Assembly: GCF_014201885.1 (NCBI RefSeq)
Contig: NZ_JACHFN010000013.1
Coordinates: 31,221 to 95,220 of the forward strand
Origin: Deinococcus budaensis
GTDB lineage: Bacteria; Deinococcota; Deinococci; Deinococcales; Deinococcaceae
Direction of reading: 5' to 3'
DNA length: 64,000 nucleotides
Shown: piece after piece, positions 7,655 through 15,616 of the stretch
Position numbering within the stretch: position 1 is the first letter of the stretch
Layout of the letters: each line of letters starts with the position of its first letter
The notes under the pieces: model-generated
The model's database searches: none
What the model was told of the DNA's origin: nothing
The model's input: the letters and a program-made list of their open reading frames with translations, nothing else
Translations under genes and position numbers: made by a program

Positions 7655-8598
7655 CAGCTGTACTCCTCCCCGGTGACGGCGAACGCCACGTTCTACATCG
7701 AGACGGCAGTGGCGAGATACCTGGGTGAACATTCCGGCAGGATCCCGAGGACGTCTTACGGGGCCTGCCTCGACCTGCTGACCGCTGCCAAAAGGACGGG
7801 GTCGGCGCGGGCCTTCTCGCTGCGCGAGAGGCTGCTCCGGCACCACCAGGCGGCGTGACGGTTGGGGCACACGACCTCCAGCTTGAAAGCTTATTCCGCA
7901 TTCGATACCCGGAGGAAGGAGGGGCTACCGGCCGCGTTTGACCCGTCCTCCACCTTGTCGAAACTTCCCAGCAGCACCTCGATCCCACCCAGCGCGAGGT
8001 GTAGACCCGCCCCGACATTCACATGGGGCCTATTGGCCTCCGGAACTCCGGGGTCCGCATCCGCACGGTCCACCCCGCCTCCCCCTCACGCCCGGCGTTC
8101 GGAGAGGTGCGTTGGCACGCGAAGAGCTGCCGTTCGTGCACGCCAGCGTTGCGTGACACCTACTCGAGTGCGGCGCTCTCCGGCACCCGTCGAAGTCCGG
8201 GAGGGCCGGGCTCACTGCCCGGCACAGAACGCGAGAGAGGTGCCGCTCCCCCACCCCTGCTCGCGCCGCAGGGTGTCCACCGATCTCAGGAAGCGCCGGG
8301 GCAGCGCCAGGCTTACTTGTGCCCCGGCGCCCGAAGAGGCGCTCAAACCACGAGAGGCGCGGCGGGTGGTTGGCCGCGATGCCGTGTTCCACTGCTTCTC
8401 CTCCTGCTTCTGCCGCTCGCGGAGCCCCTCGACCTCGCCGCTCCCGGCGGACCTCCTCGGCGTCGAGGATCGGCAGCACGTGCGTCTCCAGAGAGCGCCA
8501 ACTGAAGGAGAGTTTTCCTCCAGCTCCTCGTTTCGGGACGGCTATCCTCTCGGGTCCTTGGCCCCCACAAGCAAGAGGTCTGTAGAAGGTGTTCAAAA
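7655..8598. other. long stretch without a secure gene
   Basis: About 940 bp. Two minus-strand pieces look weakly protein-like: 7891-8073 (NVGAGLHLALGGIEVLLGS...) and about 8320-8520 (WRSLETHVLPILDAEEVRRE..., WFERLFGRRG). They are not in one open frame, and their flanks are Arg/Pro-rich. I read this as decayed coding sequence without a recognisable family. The right end merges into the AbiEi operator. Confidence 0.35.
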
Positions 8599-8639
8599 GT
8601 GATAGCTTTTAAGTCAATCATGCCTGAAGCTTTGAACAC
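8589..8639. promoter_or_regulatory. inverted-repeat operator at abiEi start
   Basis: GTGTTCAAA (8589-8597) and TTTGAACAC (8631-8639) are perfect 9-bp inverted arms placed on either side of the ATG at 8620. AbiEi-family antitoxins are known to repress their operon by binding inverted repeats at the promoter, so this is a good autoregulatory site. An inner AAAAG/CTTTT pair adds dyad symmetry. Confidence 0.55.
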
Positions 8640-9276
8640 TCCCCTCGAGCGACGTTGGGCCACGTTTCGGAGGCGGACTCCTCCCGAGCGGGCGCGCCTG
8701 GTGACCGCGGCCCAACTGAAGGAGGCGGGATTCCAGGGCGTGGAAGTCACCCGTCTGGTGGAGCGGGGCCAGCTCGAACGGGTCGAGCGTGGTGTCTACG
8801 CGCTTCCCTCGGCTGGCGGCTCCGCCAGCAGCCACGCCGAGCGCCTCGCCGAATTACAGCTCCGTTTCCCCAAGACGGTCGCCTGTCTGGAAAGCGCCGC
8901 GAGTCTCCTGCGCCTCACGACCGCCGAGCCCCTTGAAATCGACCTCGCCCTACCCAGGAGGAGCGTCGGCCGGACCCCCCAGGCCGATGGCGTTCACTTC
9001 CACTGGATGACCGACGAGATCTACCTCCACGGCCAGACCGTCGACACCAGCACTGGCACGCCCATCCGCACCTTCGATGCGCCAAAGACCGTGGCCGACT
9101 TCTGCGCCCGCCGCCACAAGCTTGGCCGCGAGACCTACCTGACCATTCTCAAGGCCTACTTGGAGCACGGCGGACTGGGCGGAACACCGGGGGCGACCTC
9201 ACCCCTGCTCGCCGCCGCCCGGGTGTGCCGGGTGGAGAAGGTCATCCGGGCCGACCTGGCGGTGCTGCGTGCCTGA
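8620..9276 (+). CDS. abiEi: AbiEi-family antitoxin / transcriptional repressor
   Basis: 218 aa from the ATG at 8620; an in-frame GTG at 8599 adds seven residues inside the operator. The N-terminal winged helix (VTAAQLKEAGFQGVEVTRLV, then GQLERVERGVYALP) is the AbiEi antitoxin domain. The rest matches the AbiEi C-terminal region (CLESAASLLRL, DGVHFHWM, IRTFDAPKTVADFCARRHKLG). It neutralises the type IV toxin encoded next and represses the operon. The 8-nt overlap with that gene implies translational coupling. Type IV AbiE systems give abortive infection against phage and stabilise plasmids, which suits this replicon. Confidence 0.88.
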   Translation: MPEALNTPLERRWATFRRRTPPERARLVTAAQLKEAGFQGVEVTRLVERGQLERVERGVYALPSAGGSASSHAERLAELQLRFPKTVACLESAASLLRLTTAEPLEIDLALPRRSVGRTPQADGVHFHWMTDEIYLHGQTVDTSTGTPIRTFDAPKTVADFCARRHKLGRETYLTILKAYLEHGGLGGTPGATSPLLAAARVCRVEKVIRADLAVLRA

Positions 9277-10228
9277 CAGGTTCGTCAAGAACCCGGTGGC
9301 CAGCATCGCCGCACGCCTGAAGAACGAGGCCACTGCCCTGGGTCTCACGCCCGCGCAGCTTCAGGTCATGCCGCTGCAGATGGCCTACGCTCACCAGGGC
9401 TTCCTGGGCCGCCTGGACCTGAGCCCCCACGCCGAGCGCTTCGTCCTCAAGGGCGGCGCCAGCCTCTTCGCCCGGTACCGCGACCTGGGCCGCCCCACGC
9501 GCGACCTCGATCTCGCCGCGCAGGGTCCTCCGGCCACCCCCGAGGAGGTCGCCGGGTGGATTCGGGAGATCTGTGCACAGCCTTTCGGGGACCACCTCCT
9601 GTTTCCCCCGGAGGAGGTGCAGGTCCGCAGCGTCGCCCCGGAGTCGGCCGCCCATCCGGTGGTCAACGTCCGCCTCACCGCACACCTGGGGACGTCCCGC
9701 CAGCCGGTCGAGCTGGACGTCTCCTTCGGGAACGTCATCCACCCCGGGGCCTGCCTCCTCGAGTACCCGCGGCTGGTGATCCCCGAGGCCGTGCGCCTGC
9801 GGGCCTACCCCCTCGAGCAGGTCGTCGCGGAGAAGTTCGCCGCCATGGTGGAACTGAACGTCGCCAACACCCGCATGAAGGACTTCCACGACCTGTGGCA
9901 GATCGCCCGGCACGATCCGCCCTCTCCCCTCCCGGGCGAGAGTGCCCGCGGCATGCCCGCCCGCGAGTTGGGCGAGGCCATGGCGCGGAGTTTTCAGGTG
10001 CGAGGGACGCCGCTGGCCGACCTGCCGTTCCTGCTGGGTGAAGATTTTGCTACTGATCCAGCCGTCACCGGTAACTGGGCGCGTTACCGCAAGAAGAATG
10101 CCTGGGCGCGGCTGCCGGACTTTCGGGACGTGATGGGGGTCATCCGGGCCTTTCCTGGAGTGGTCGCCACCACTCTCCCTGAGCGGATGACGGGAAGCTG
10201 GGACCCTACGGCCCTGCGGTGGAGGTGA
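9269..10228 (+). CDS. abiEii: AbiEii-family nucleotidyltransferase toxin
   Basis: 319 aa with a GTG start at 9269, inside the end of abiEi. The nucleotidyltransferase core reads RFVLKGGASLFARY, then RPTRDLDLAAQG (the GS/DxD block). Downstream come VELDVSFG, the EKFAAM motif and RMKDFHDLW, in the usual AbiEii order. These enzymes add nucleotides to RNA targets such as tRNA acceptor ends and halt growth unless AbiEi is present. The length is normal and no motif is missing. Confidence 0.88.
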   Translation: MPDRFVKNPVASIAARLKNEATALGLTPAQLQVMPLQMAYAHQGFLGRLDLSPHAERFVLKGGASLFARYRDLGRPTRDLDLAAQGPPATPEEVAGWIREICAQPFGDHLLFPPEEVQVRSVAPESAAHPVVNVRLTAHLGTSRQPVELDVSFGNVIHPGACLLEYPRLVIPEAVRLRAYPLEQVVAEKFAAMVELNVANTRMKDFHDLWQIARHDPPSPLPGESARGMPARELGEAMARSFQVRGTPLADLPFLLGEDFATDPAVTGNWARYRKKNAWARLPDFRDVMGVIRAFPGVVATTLPERMTGSWDPTALRWR

Positions 10229-10294
10229 TGCGGAACCGGCCCGGCTGGTGTTCCCCCAGACCCACGGGCGGAGCGGGTCTCCTGCGGGACAGAG

Positions 10295-10323
10295 TTGACT
10301 TCCCTCTGGGCGCTCCCTATACC
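10295..10323 (+). promoter_or_regulatory. sigma-70-type promoter
   Basis: TTGACT (10295-10300), a 17-bp spacer, then TATACC (10318-10323). It points toward the membrane/TIR operon that starts at 10507. A second box, TATCCT (10494-10499), lies 7 nt before that ATG and could give a leaderless transcript. Confidence 0.5.
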
Positions 10324-10506
10324 TCCGTCGACAGTTCCCACACCGACCTCCCCGGGGCCGTGAGATGACTCCGGTGTGCTGCGTGGTCATCCGGTACAAA
10401 GGGGGCCAACCCATCACGTGGGCTGTCAATCCTGTAGAGGAAGCGTTGTCCGTCCAATGGGCAGGTCACGCCGCCAGCCATTCGAACTCCGCCTATCCTG
10501 ACCCGG

Positions 10507-10905
10507 ATGGCCGAAGAGTTGGAAAAGCAATTGAAATCCCTGGAGTTGTTACAGGGGATCATCAGCCGTCTCTCCGGGCACGGCTTTCTGTTGAAGGGCT
10601 GGGCCGTCACCCTGACGGTCGGGTTGCTCACCTTCGCTGGTGCGACGGGCCAGGCCCGGCTGGCGGCCCTGGCCGGCGTACCGACCCTGATGTTCTGGAT
10701 GCTGGACGCCTACTTCCTCACGCGGGAGCACGAGTACCGCCGCCGTTTCGAGGCGTTGAGACTCGGCCGTGCCGAGCCCTTCGACTTCCAGTTGCGGCCG
10801 CTCGACGCGCGGTCCTGGGCGAGGGCCATGTTCTCCCGCACGCTGGGTCTTTTTTATGGCCTGCTGGTCGCGGTGACGCTGCTCCTGGCCATGGACGTGG
10901 TGTGA
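10507..10905 (+). CDS. small multi-spanning membrane protein, TIR partner
   Basis: 132 aa. A helical N-terminus (MAEELEKQLKSLELLQGII) leads into two hydrophobic stretches (about 28-46 and 51-70). A charged cytosolic loop follows (YFLTREHEYRRRFEALRLG), then a final hydrophobic segment (about 112-131). I have seen this short protein type (LLQGIISRLS...KGWAVTL...) beside TIR-domain genes in other bacteria, but I know no demonstrated function. The stop overlaps the TIR start by one base (TGATG), so the two act as a unit. It may be a membrane anchor or pore-type effector for the TIR protein. That is inference. Confidence 0.65.
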   Translation: MAEELEKQLKSLELLQGIISRLSGHGFLLKGWAVTLTVGLLTFAGATGQARLAALAGVPTLMFWMLDAYFLTREHEYRRRFEALRLGRAEPFDFQLRPLDARSWARAMFSRTLGLFYGLLVAVTLLLAMDVV

Positions 10906-12368
10906 TGACCTGGCGCGACGAGCTTGCACGGCATCTTGAGGGCCTCCAGCCGGTGTTGAGGCGCCGCACGCCGGAGCGGTTCGACAAGTCCGGCAGGGCC
11001 GAGAGGCTGAAAGCGGACATTCAGACCTGGAATCGCCGGGCGGTGCAGTTGCTGGGGCAGGCCCCCCAGGGGGCGAAGGTGGTTGCCGAGTTCCGCGCGC
11101 TCGGCCACATGAGGTTCACCACGCTGAAGGACGTGCAGGCCCAGTTGCGGCTGCGGGGTCAGGTCGTCGAGAGGCTGCTCGGCACGGCACGACGCGGAAC
11201 GCCACCGCCAAAACACTCCAGCCTCAAGATCCGGAAGAGGAGCGCCGGAAGCTACCGGTACGCCTTCTGCCTGACGTTCGCTGGCGAGGACCGGGAGTTC
11301 GCGGCCGCCGTGAACCGTGGCCTCAGACGCAGGCGCTACCCGACCTTCTTTGATCAGAACAAGGAGGCAAGAACCCGCCTTCTGGGCGAGGCGGGTCCAG
11401 ATGTCCTGCACGAGGTGTTCTACCGCGAGTCGGAGCTCTGTCTGATGTTCGTCTCGAGGGCGTACAAGGAGAACGTGTGGCCTGGCGTTGAGCGCAGGAG
11501 CGCCCAGGCCCGCGATGCGCAGCAGGGAGGCGGCTACATCATCCCGATCCGGATCGACGAGACGGAGCTGCCCGGGATGCCCCACACCATCGGATACCTG
11601 CAGAAACGCCAGGGGGCCGCAAGGATCGTCGGTGAAGTCATCGACAAGTTGAATGCCGCCCGGGCGGGGCGTGGCCAGCTGCCGGGCACCAGTCCTGCGG
11701 GACCGACCAGGACCAAATCTCGCCCCGCCCCCAAGCGCACCACCGGTCACCTCGTGCTGCTCGAAGACCACGTGTACTTCGCCCACCAGGTGAGGCGGGG
11801 CGACGACCTGACGGTAGAGGTGAAGGCGAAGACCCAAGAGCAGCTCGCCAGGCTGAGGACCATCGGTGAAAAGAAGGGGTCGTGGACGACGATTCCCTTC
11901 GCCGAGCACCTGACGGGAAGAGATGTCCAGGTCGTGGACTACGAGGAGGTGACGGACCGGGCAGGCAGAACGACGGTCACGCTCCAGCTGAGGCCCTCGC
12001 GAAACGCATCCTCCGGGGTTCACTTCGGAGTCCTAGCCCAGGAGTCAGAACACCTTATCCGGCAAGTGCTCACGGGACGGCCACCAACCACGGGCTGGAC
12101 GACCCTTCCCACCGACGTTCAGCAGGGGGTCGTCGCTCTCGCGGCCCGGAGCCGTGGAAGTCCCGCGGAGACGGCCCAACTCGCGCAACTGCTCGCCGTC
12201 TACTCCCTTCAGAAGCTGGGGCTCGTCGCGGCCATCAGGGTACTCGACGTTCGTGCCCGGGGCAGGACCGTGGCGGTGGAGTTCACCGGTGAGATCCGAA
12301 CGGGCGCCTTCGGACAGACCGATTCAGAAATCAGGCTGCGGGAGGTCGTTCCGCTGCCCGACCGGTAA
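10905..12368 (+). CDS. TIR-domain protein with N- and C-terminal extensions
   Basis: 487 aa from the ATG at 10905. Residues 1-115 form a helical domain. The TIR domain (about 117-240) has YRYAFCLTFAGEDREF, YPTFFDQNKEARTRLLG, SELCLMFVSRAYKENVW, then VERRSAQARDA (putative catalytic Glu near residue 195) and YIIPIRIDETELPGMPHT. This is the bacterial type that often hydrolyses NAD. A basic linker leads to a C-terminal beta-rich region (about 280-370) and a helical/beta end (about 380-487) that I do not recognise; these may sense the trigger. Together with the overlapping membrane gene, and with AbiE just upstream, it is a candidate abortive-infection pair. Confidence 0.8.
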   Translation: MTWRDELARHLEGLQPVLRRRTPERFDKSGRAERLKADIQTWNRRAVQLLGQAPQGAKVVAEFRALGHMRFTTLKDVQAQLRLRGQVVERLLGTARRGTPPPKHSSLKIRKRSAGSYRYAFCLTFAGEDREFAAAVNRGLRRRRYPTFFDQNKEARTRLLGEAGPDVLHEVFYRESELCLMFVSRAYKENVWPGVERRSAQARDAQQGGGYIIPIRIDETELPGMPHTIGYLQKRQGAARIVGEVIDKLNAARAGRGQLPGTSPAGPTRTKSRPAPKRTTGHLVLLEDHVYFAHQVRRGDDLTVEVKAKTQEQLARLRTIGEKKGSWTTIPFAEHLTGRDVQVVDYEEVTDRAGRTTVTLQLRPSRNASSGVHFGVLAQESEHLIRQVLTGRPPTTGWTTLPTDVQQGVVALAARSRGSPAETAQLAQLLAVYSLQKLGLVAAIRVLDVRARGRTVAVEFTGEIRTGAFGQTDSEIRLREVVPLPDR

Positions 12369-12780
12369 AGCTGCTGCCTGTACGGCGTCTGCGAGTCTTG
12401 GGGATGCTCGGCCCAGGTGAGGGCGCTCATCCAGCCGGTGTGCCTTCGCCCTCTTGAACCGCCCCTCCTTTTCCAAGCCTCCCTCCCGCTCCTTCCGGCC
12501 GTCCCCCCGCCCGGTCAGCTTGAGCGCCATTCGCACCCCACACCCCGGGTGCCGGTGACCTGGTCGCAATCAGCCTGCTGAAGCGGGTGCACTCCTGCGG
12601 CGTGGCTGGCCCTCCACGGCCTGCGCTGAGCGCCAAGGCAAGACAACCTCTTCGAGCTGACCTCGAACGTCGCGCTGGACCAGCGGCTGCTAGGAGGAAC
12701 AGTCAGATCGTCTGCGGACGCCGTTCGGGAGGACGGATGGCTCCTCCCATCTGGGCCGTGCCAGGAAGAAGTGCCTTCAG
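12369..12780. other. intergenic, no secure gene
   Basis: About 410 bp between the TIR gene and the right 31-bp repeat. A short plus-strand piece near 12640-12700 (NLFELTSNVALDQRLL) looks protein-like but has no start or family that I recognise. Otherwise nothing is seen. Confidence 0.35.
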
Positions 12781-12811
12781 AAATCTGTCTAGGCAGGGAC
12801 CGGAGAAGATC
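12781..12811 (+). repeat. 31-bp direct repeat, right copy
   Basis: Identical to 3889-3919. It begins exactly where the integrase-like frame on the minus strand stops resembling an integrase, so it marks a breakpoint. Read in that frame it gives SGPCLDRF. Confidence 0.8.
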
Positions 12812-13146
12812 ACTTCCCTGGCTCGCTCACCCAGAAGCCTGTTTCTCACCAGCCAGACGAAACGGGGACCGGGCTGAGGGAGCTGTACCTTCACGCCGCC
12901 TAGCATGCTCCAGGCCAGAAAGGTGTTCAGGCCCTGGCGGTAGCTCGTGAGGGTGTAGTTACTGACCTTCGAGCCCCGGCTGCCTCGCATCACCAAGAAG
13001 GCCGCGAAGAGGGACCGCAGGCCCACCTCGTCATTGTCTCTCGCCCAGGCCACCGCCCGTCGGCGCAGTTCGTCCGGCTCCTACCGGGTCAGCCCCTCGG
13101 CGCGGAAGGCGAGGTCCAAGCGGTAGGCCATCAGCTCCAGGAACAT
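12812..13146 (-). pseudogene. truncated tyrosine-recombinase N-terminus
   Basis: From the ATG at 13146 the frame reads MFLELMAYRLDLAFRAEGL, then an in-frame TAG (13082-13084), then the core-binding domain: DELRRRAVAWARD, EVGLRSLFAAFLVMRG, SKVSNYTLTSYRQGLNTF. This lines up residue for residue with the start of the intact integrase at 15617 (RLDLVG..., HDLEGLWELVRSYLVLHG, TKISPATLRKYK). The catalytic domain is gone; the match ends at the 31-bp repeat. It is a dead remnant of a related integrase, cut by whatever event placed the repeat. Confidence 0.7.
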
Positions 13147-13201
13147 GGAAAAAGCACAGCGGGGGCGGCCCGGCGCCGCCCGCACCCCCGCCCGCTCCGC
13201 T

Positions 13202-13543
13202 TCAGCGGCCGTAGTTGTCGTCAATCCATTGCCGGAGAGAGCGGACGTACCCCTCGCGGTCCGGCAACTGGTTGTCCTCAACGTCCTCGATAACGTCCTC
13301 GATGGCGGACTGCACGAGCGTGCGCGACCAGTTCAGAACGCCCGTCACCTTCCGAAACTGGGACCACTCAGTGGCCTTTTCCGGCGAGGGGGCCGTCACG
13401 TAGCGCGTCGTCTCGGGTCCAGGGTGGTCCACTCCGGTCACCGCCCACATCTGGTCGCCCTGATTGTGGGGGTCAATCAGCCACAGCGCCTGCTGATGCA
13501 ACACGGTCCCCAGTTCTTCTTCGCGGTAATAGGTCTTGGACAT
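13202..13543 (-). CDS. hypothetical protein
   Basis: 113 aa from the ATG at 13543, which has a strong GGAGGAA ribosome-binding site 4-9 nt upstream. It begins MSKTYYREEELGTVLHQQAL and ends VRSLRQWIDDNYGR; the C-terminal third is acidic and helical (SAIEDVIEDVEDNQLP). There are no Cys, no membrane segment and no family I recognise. The good ribosome-binding site and composition unlike neighbouring shadow frames support a real gene. It lies between integrase remnants, so it is probably accessory. Confidence 0.6.
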   Translation of the reverse strand: MSKTYYREEELGTVLHQQALWLIDPHNQGDQMWAVTGVDHPGPETTRYVTAPSPEKATEWSQFRKVTGVLNWSRTLVQSAIEDVIEDVEDNQLPDREGYVRSLRQWIDDNYGR

Positions 13544-14122
13544 CGTTCCTCCGGCCTCCACCCTCGCTGATCAGCTGGGAGCGGCGGATGAGAGCTGCTC
13601 CCATTAGTCTTCCCCATCTTCAGAACTCCACCGACTACATCGGCAACCACCTCTGAAACCATCATTTTCTAGAACGAGTAGAGCCTGCTGCCCGATATTT
13701 CCCTCGACAGCAAGGCACTACTCGAAAGTGAGAGCGACGTGTGGCATCGCCGCATGATTGCCCAGATGATTCGAGACGGACTTGGGTGCCATGGTGACGG
13801 ATGGAGGATGAGTCAATCGATCAGGCGGGCCATGCTTACCTCCTGAGTAACCCATTGTCGGCACTGTGAAGGTGTCTTAGCTGGGGGCGGGGCTTCAAGA
13901 CCCATTGCGCTGTAAGAAGGCTGGGCCTCCAAAACGCCCTCTGAATCAACCAGAAGCTCATTTCATTTGGCTAAGGGCAAATTTGGCTGTTTTTCGTCGA
14001 TAGCAACGGTATTTATTCGACTTCGGCTCGCTATCACGCAATCGGTCTTCAGTCGCTAGACCTGGTGAGACTGGACTGACACTTCTGTAGAGGGCCTCAT
14101 CGCACTGTGACATTCCGTTGGA
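13544..14122. other. AT-richer intergenic region before the phage-type integrase
   Basis: About 580 bp without a gene; 13950-14100 is visibly poorer in GC than the rest of the window. It holds a GATAGC/GCTATC inverted pair (13999-14004, 14030-14035). CATTCCGTTGGAATG (14111-14125) is a perfect 6-bp-armed dyad ending in the integrase start codon. It is a plausible location for attP or an integrase operator, but nothing proves it. Confidence 0.4.
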
Positions 14123-15484
14123 ATGACGATCAGAAGACGCGTTGGCGAAGGCACCGTCCATCCTGTGGTCCTAAATGACCGCGTCGTCAGCTACCGGGGG
14201 CTGGCGAGCTACCGGGACCCCGTTACCGGGAAACAGCGCCGCCGATCAGTGAGCCGCAAGACCCGCGCGGAGGCGGAACGGGCCCTCGCGGCCCTGCTGC
14301 GCACCCTTCCGAAGGCGAAGCCGGTGAGGCGCCGCACGGCCACCCCACCCACCTTGCCGCCAGCCAGGGAGTCTGACTCCCTGCACGCCTTCCTGCTGCG
14401 CTGGCTGGCCTACAAGGAACGCGACGTGCGGCCCTCCACCTACCGCAACTACGTCCAGGCCCTGTTCCCGGTGCTCCCTACCCTCGGAGCGCGTCCCCTC
14501 GCCGGGCTTCAGGTGCTCGAGGTCGAGGAGATGGTGCAGACCCTGCACCGACAGAACGGTCCCCGTGGAGCCGGGCGGTCGCTGCACATCCTGCGGATGG
14601 CGCTGCGGCAGGCGGTGCGCTGGCAACTCGTGCCGCTCAACGTGGCGGAGAACGTCCGCAAGCCGAAGGTGGTGCGGCAGGAGACCCTGGTGTGGACCCC
14701 GGCGCAGGCCGCGAGGTTTCTGAAGGTGGCGCAGGGGCACCGCCTCTACCCCCTCTTCGCACTGGCGCTGAGCACCGGGATGCGCCGGGGCGAACTGCTG
14801 GCCCTGCACTGGGGAAACGTCGACCTGGAAGGCCGCGAGATCACCGTCCGGCACAACCTGGTCAAGGACGCGGCCGGGCACTACGGCATCGGACAGCCGA
14901 AGACCGACGCCGGGTACCGCCGCATCCTGCTGGCCGAGGACACGGTCGATCTGCTGAAGGAGCATGCACAGCGGGAACAGCGGGGGAAGCGGACACCTCG
15001 TCCCACCGACCTGGTGTTCACGGCGGCTTCTGGAAACCATGTGCAGGGCCGTCACCTCGACCGGACCTACCGAGCTCTGATGGAGGAGGCCGGTGTGCCG
15101 CGGCTGCGCTTTCACGACCTGCGGCACACGGCGGCGAGCCTGCTGATCCGCCGGGGCGTGCCGCCCAAGGTGGTGGCGGACCGCCTGGGGCATGCCGATG
15201 CCAGCTTTACCCTGAAGGTGTACACGCACCTGTATGACGACCAGCGGGCGGCAGGAGCCCTGTCCCTGGCAGACCTCCTGGAGACGGGAAGCGAGGGACA
15301 GGGCTCCATCCCACGGCCCACATCAGCGGCTGACCTGAGCCAGGTGCTGGAAGCTCTGAAGCAACTCCATCAGGCCCTGGGCACCTTCCTTGAAACGGCA
15401 CCGGAGTGGGCGGCGACAGTTGTCGGAGCAGTGGATCGAGCATGTACCCCGAAGGCAGATCCCAACTGCCTGCGAAAGCCATGA
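14123..15484 (+). CDS. phage-type tyrosine recombinase (integrase)
   Basis: 453 aa, longer than usual because of a C-terminal tail (about 375-453). The N-terminus has the arm-binding type domain (SYRGLASYRDPVTGKQRRRS, SRKTRAEAERAL). A core-binding domain follows (FLLRWLAYKERDVRPSTYRNY). The catalytic domain has Arg in STGMRRGELLAL (about 218), HDLRHTAASLL (about 331) and the nucleophile in LKVYTHLY (about Tyr367), all present. It catalyses site-specific integration or excision of a mobile element. An inverted repeat overlaps its start. No excisionase or phage structural genes are nearby, so the element it served is incomplete or lies elsewhere. Confidence 0.92.
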   Translation: MTIRRRVGEGTVHPVVLNDRVVSYRGLASYRDPVTGKQRRRSVSRKTRAEAERALAALLRTLPKAKPVRRRTATPPTLPPARESDSLHAFLLRWLAYKERDVRPSTYRNYVQALFPVLPTLGARPLAGLQVLEVEEMVQTLHRQNGPRGAGRSLHILRMALRQAVRWQLVPLNVAENVRKPKVVRQETLVWTPAQAARFLKVAQGHRLYPLFALALSTGMRRGELLALHWGNVDLEGREITVRHNLVKDAAGHYGIGQPKTDAGYRRILLAEDTVDLLKEHAQREQRGKRTPRPTDLVFTAASGNHVQGRHLDRTYRALMEEAGVPRLRFHDLRHTAASLLIRRGVPPKVVADRLGHADASFTLKVYTHLYDDQRAAGALSLADLLETGSEGQGSIPRPTSAADLSQVLEALKQLHQALGTFLETAPEWAATVVGAVDRACTPKADPNCLRKP

Positions 15485-15616
15485 ATACAGCCCATCCTGA
15501 AACAAGCCTGTGAGCGCTGAAAAAGTGCTTCGTATGCGGTCCTTTGACTCTCATGCGACGAAAGGTTGTTTAGGTTTCCCTGGCACCTGTCTAGAAAACT
15601 CAGTTACAGTGGAGCC

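Noticed and set aside
7655..7870. N-terminal extension of the exonuclease
   Set aside because: Low-complexity residues; the conserved exonuclease fold starts at the ATG at 7654.
10365..10904. N-terminal extension of the TIR protein
   Set aside because: It would run antiphase through the membrane gene and has no protein-like pattern; the ATG at 10905 overlaps the previous stop.
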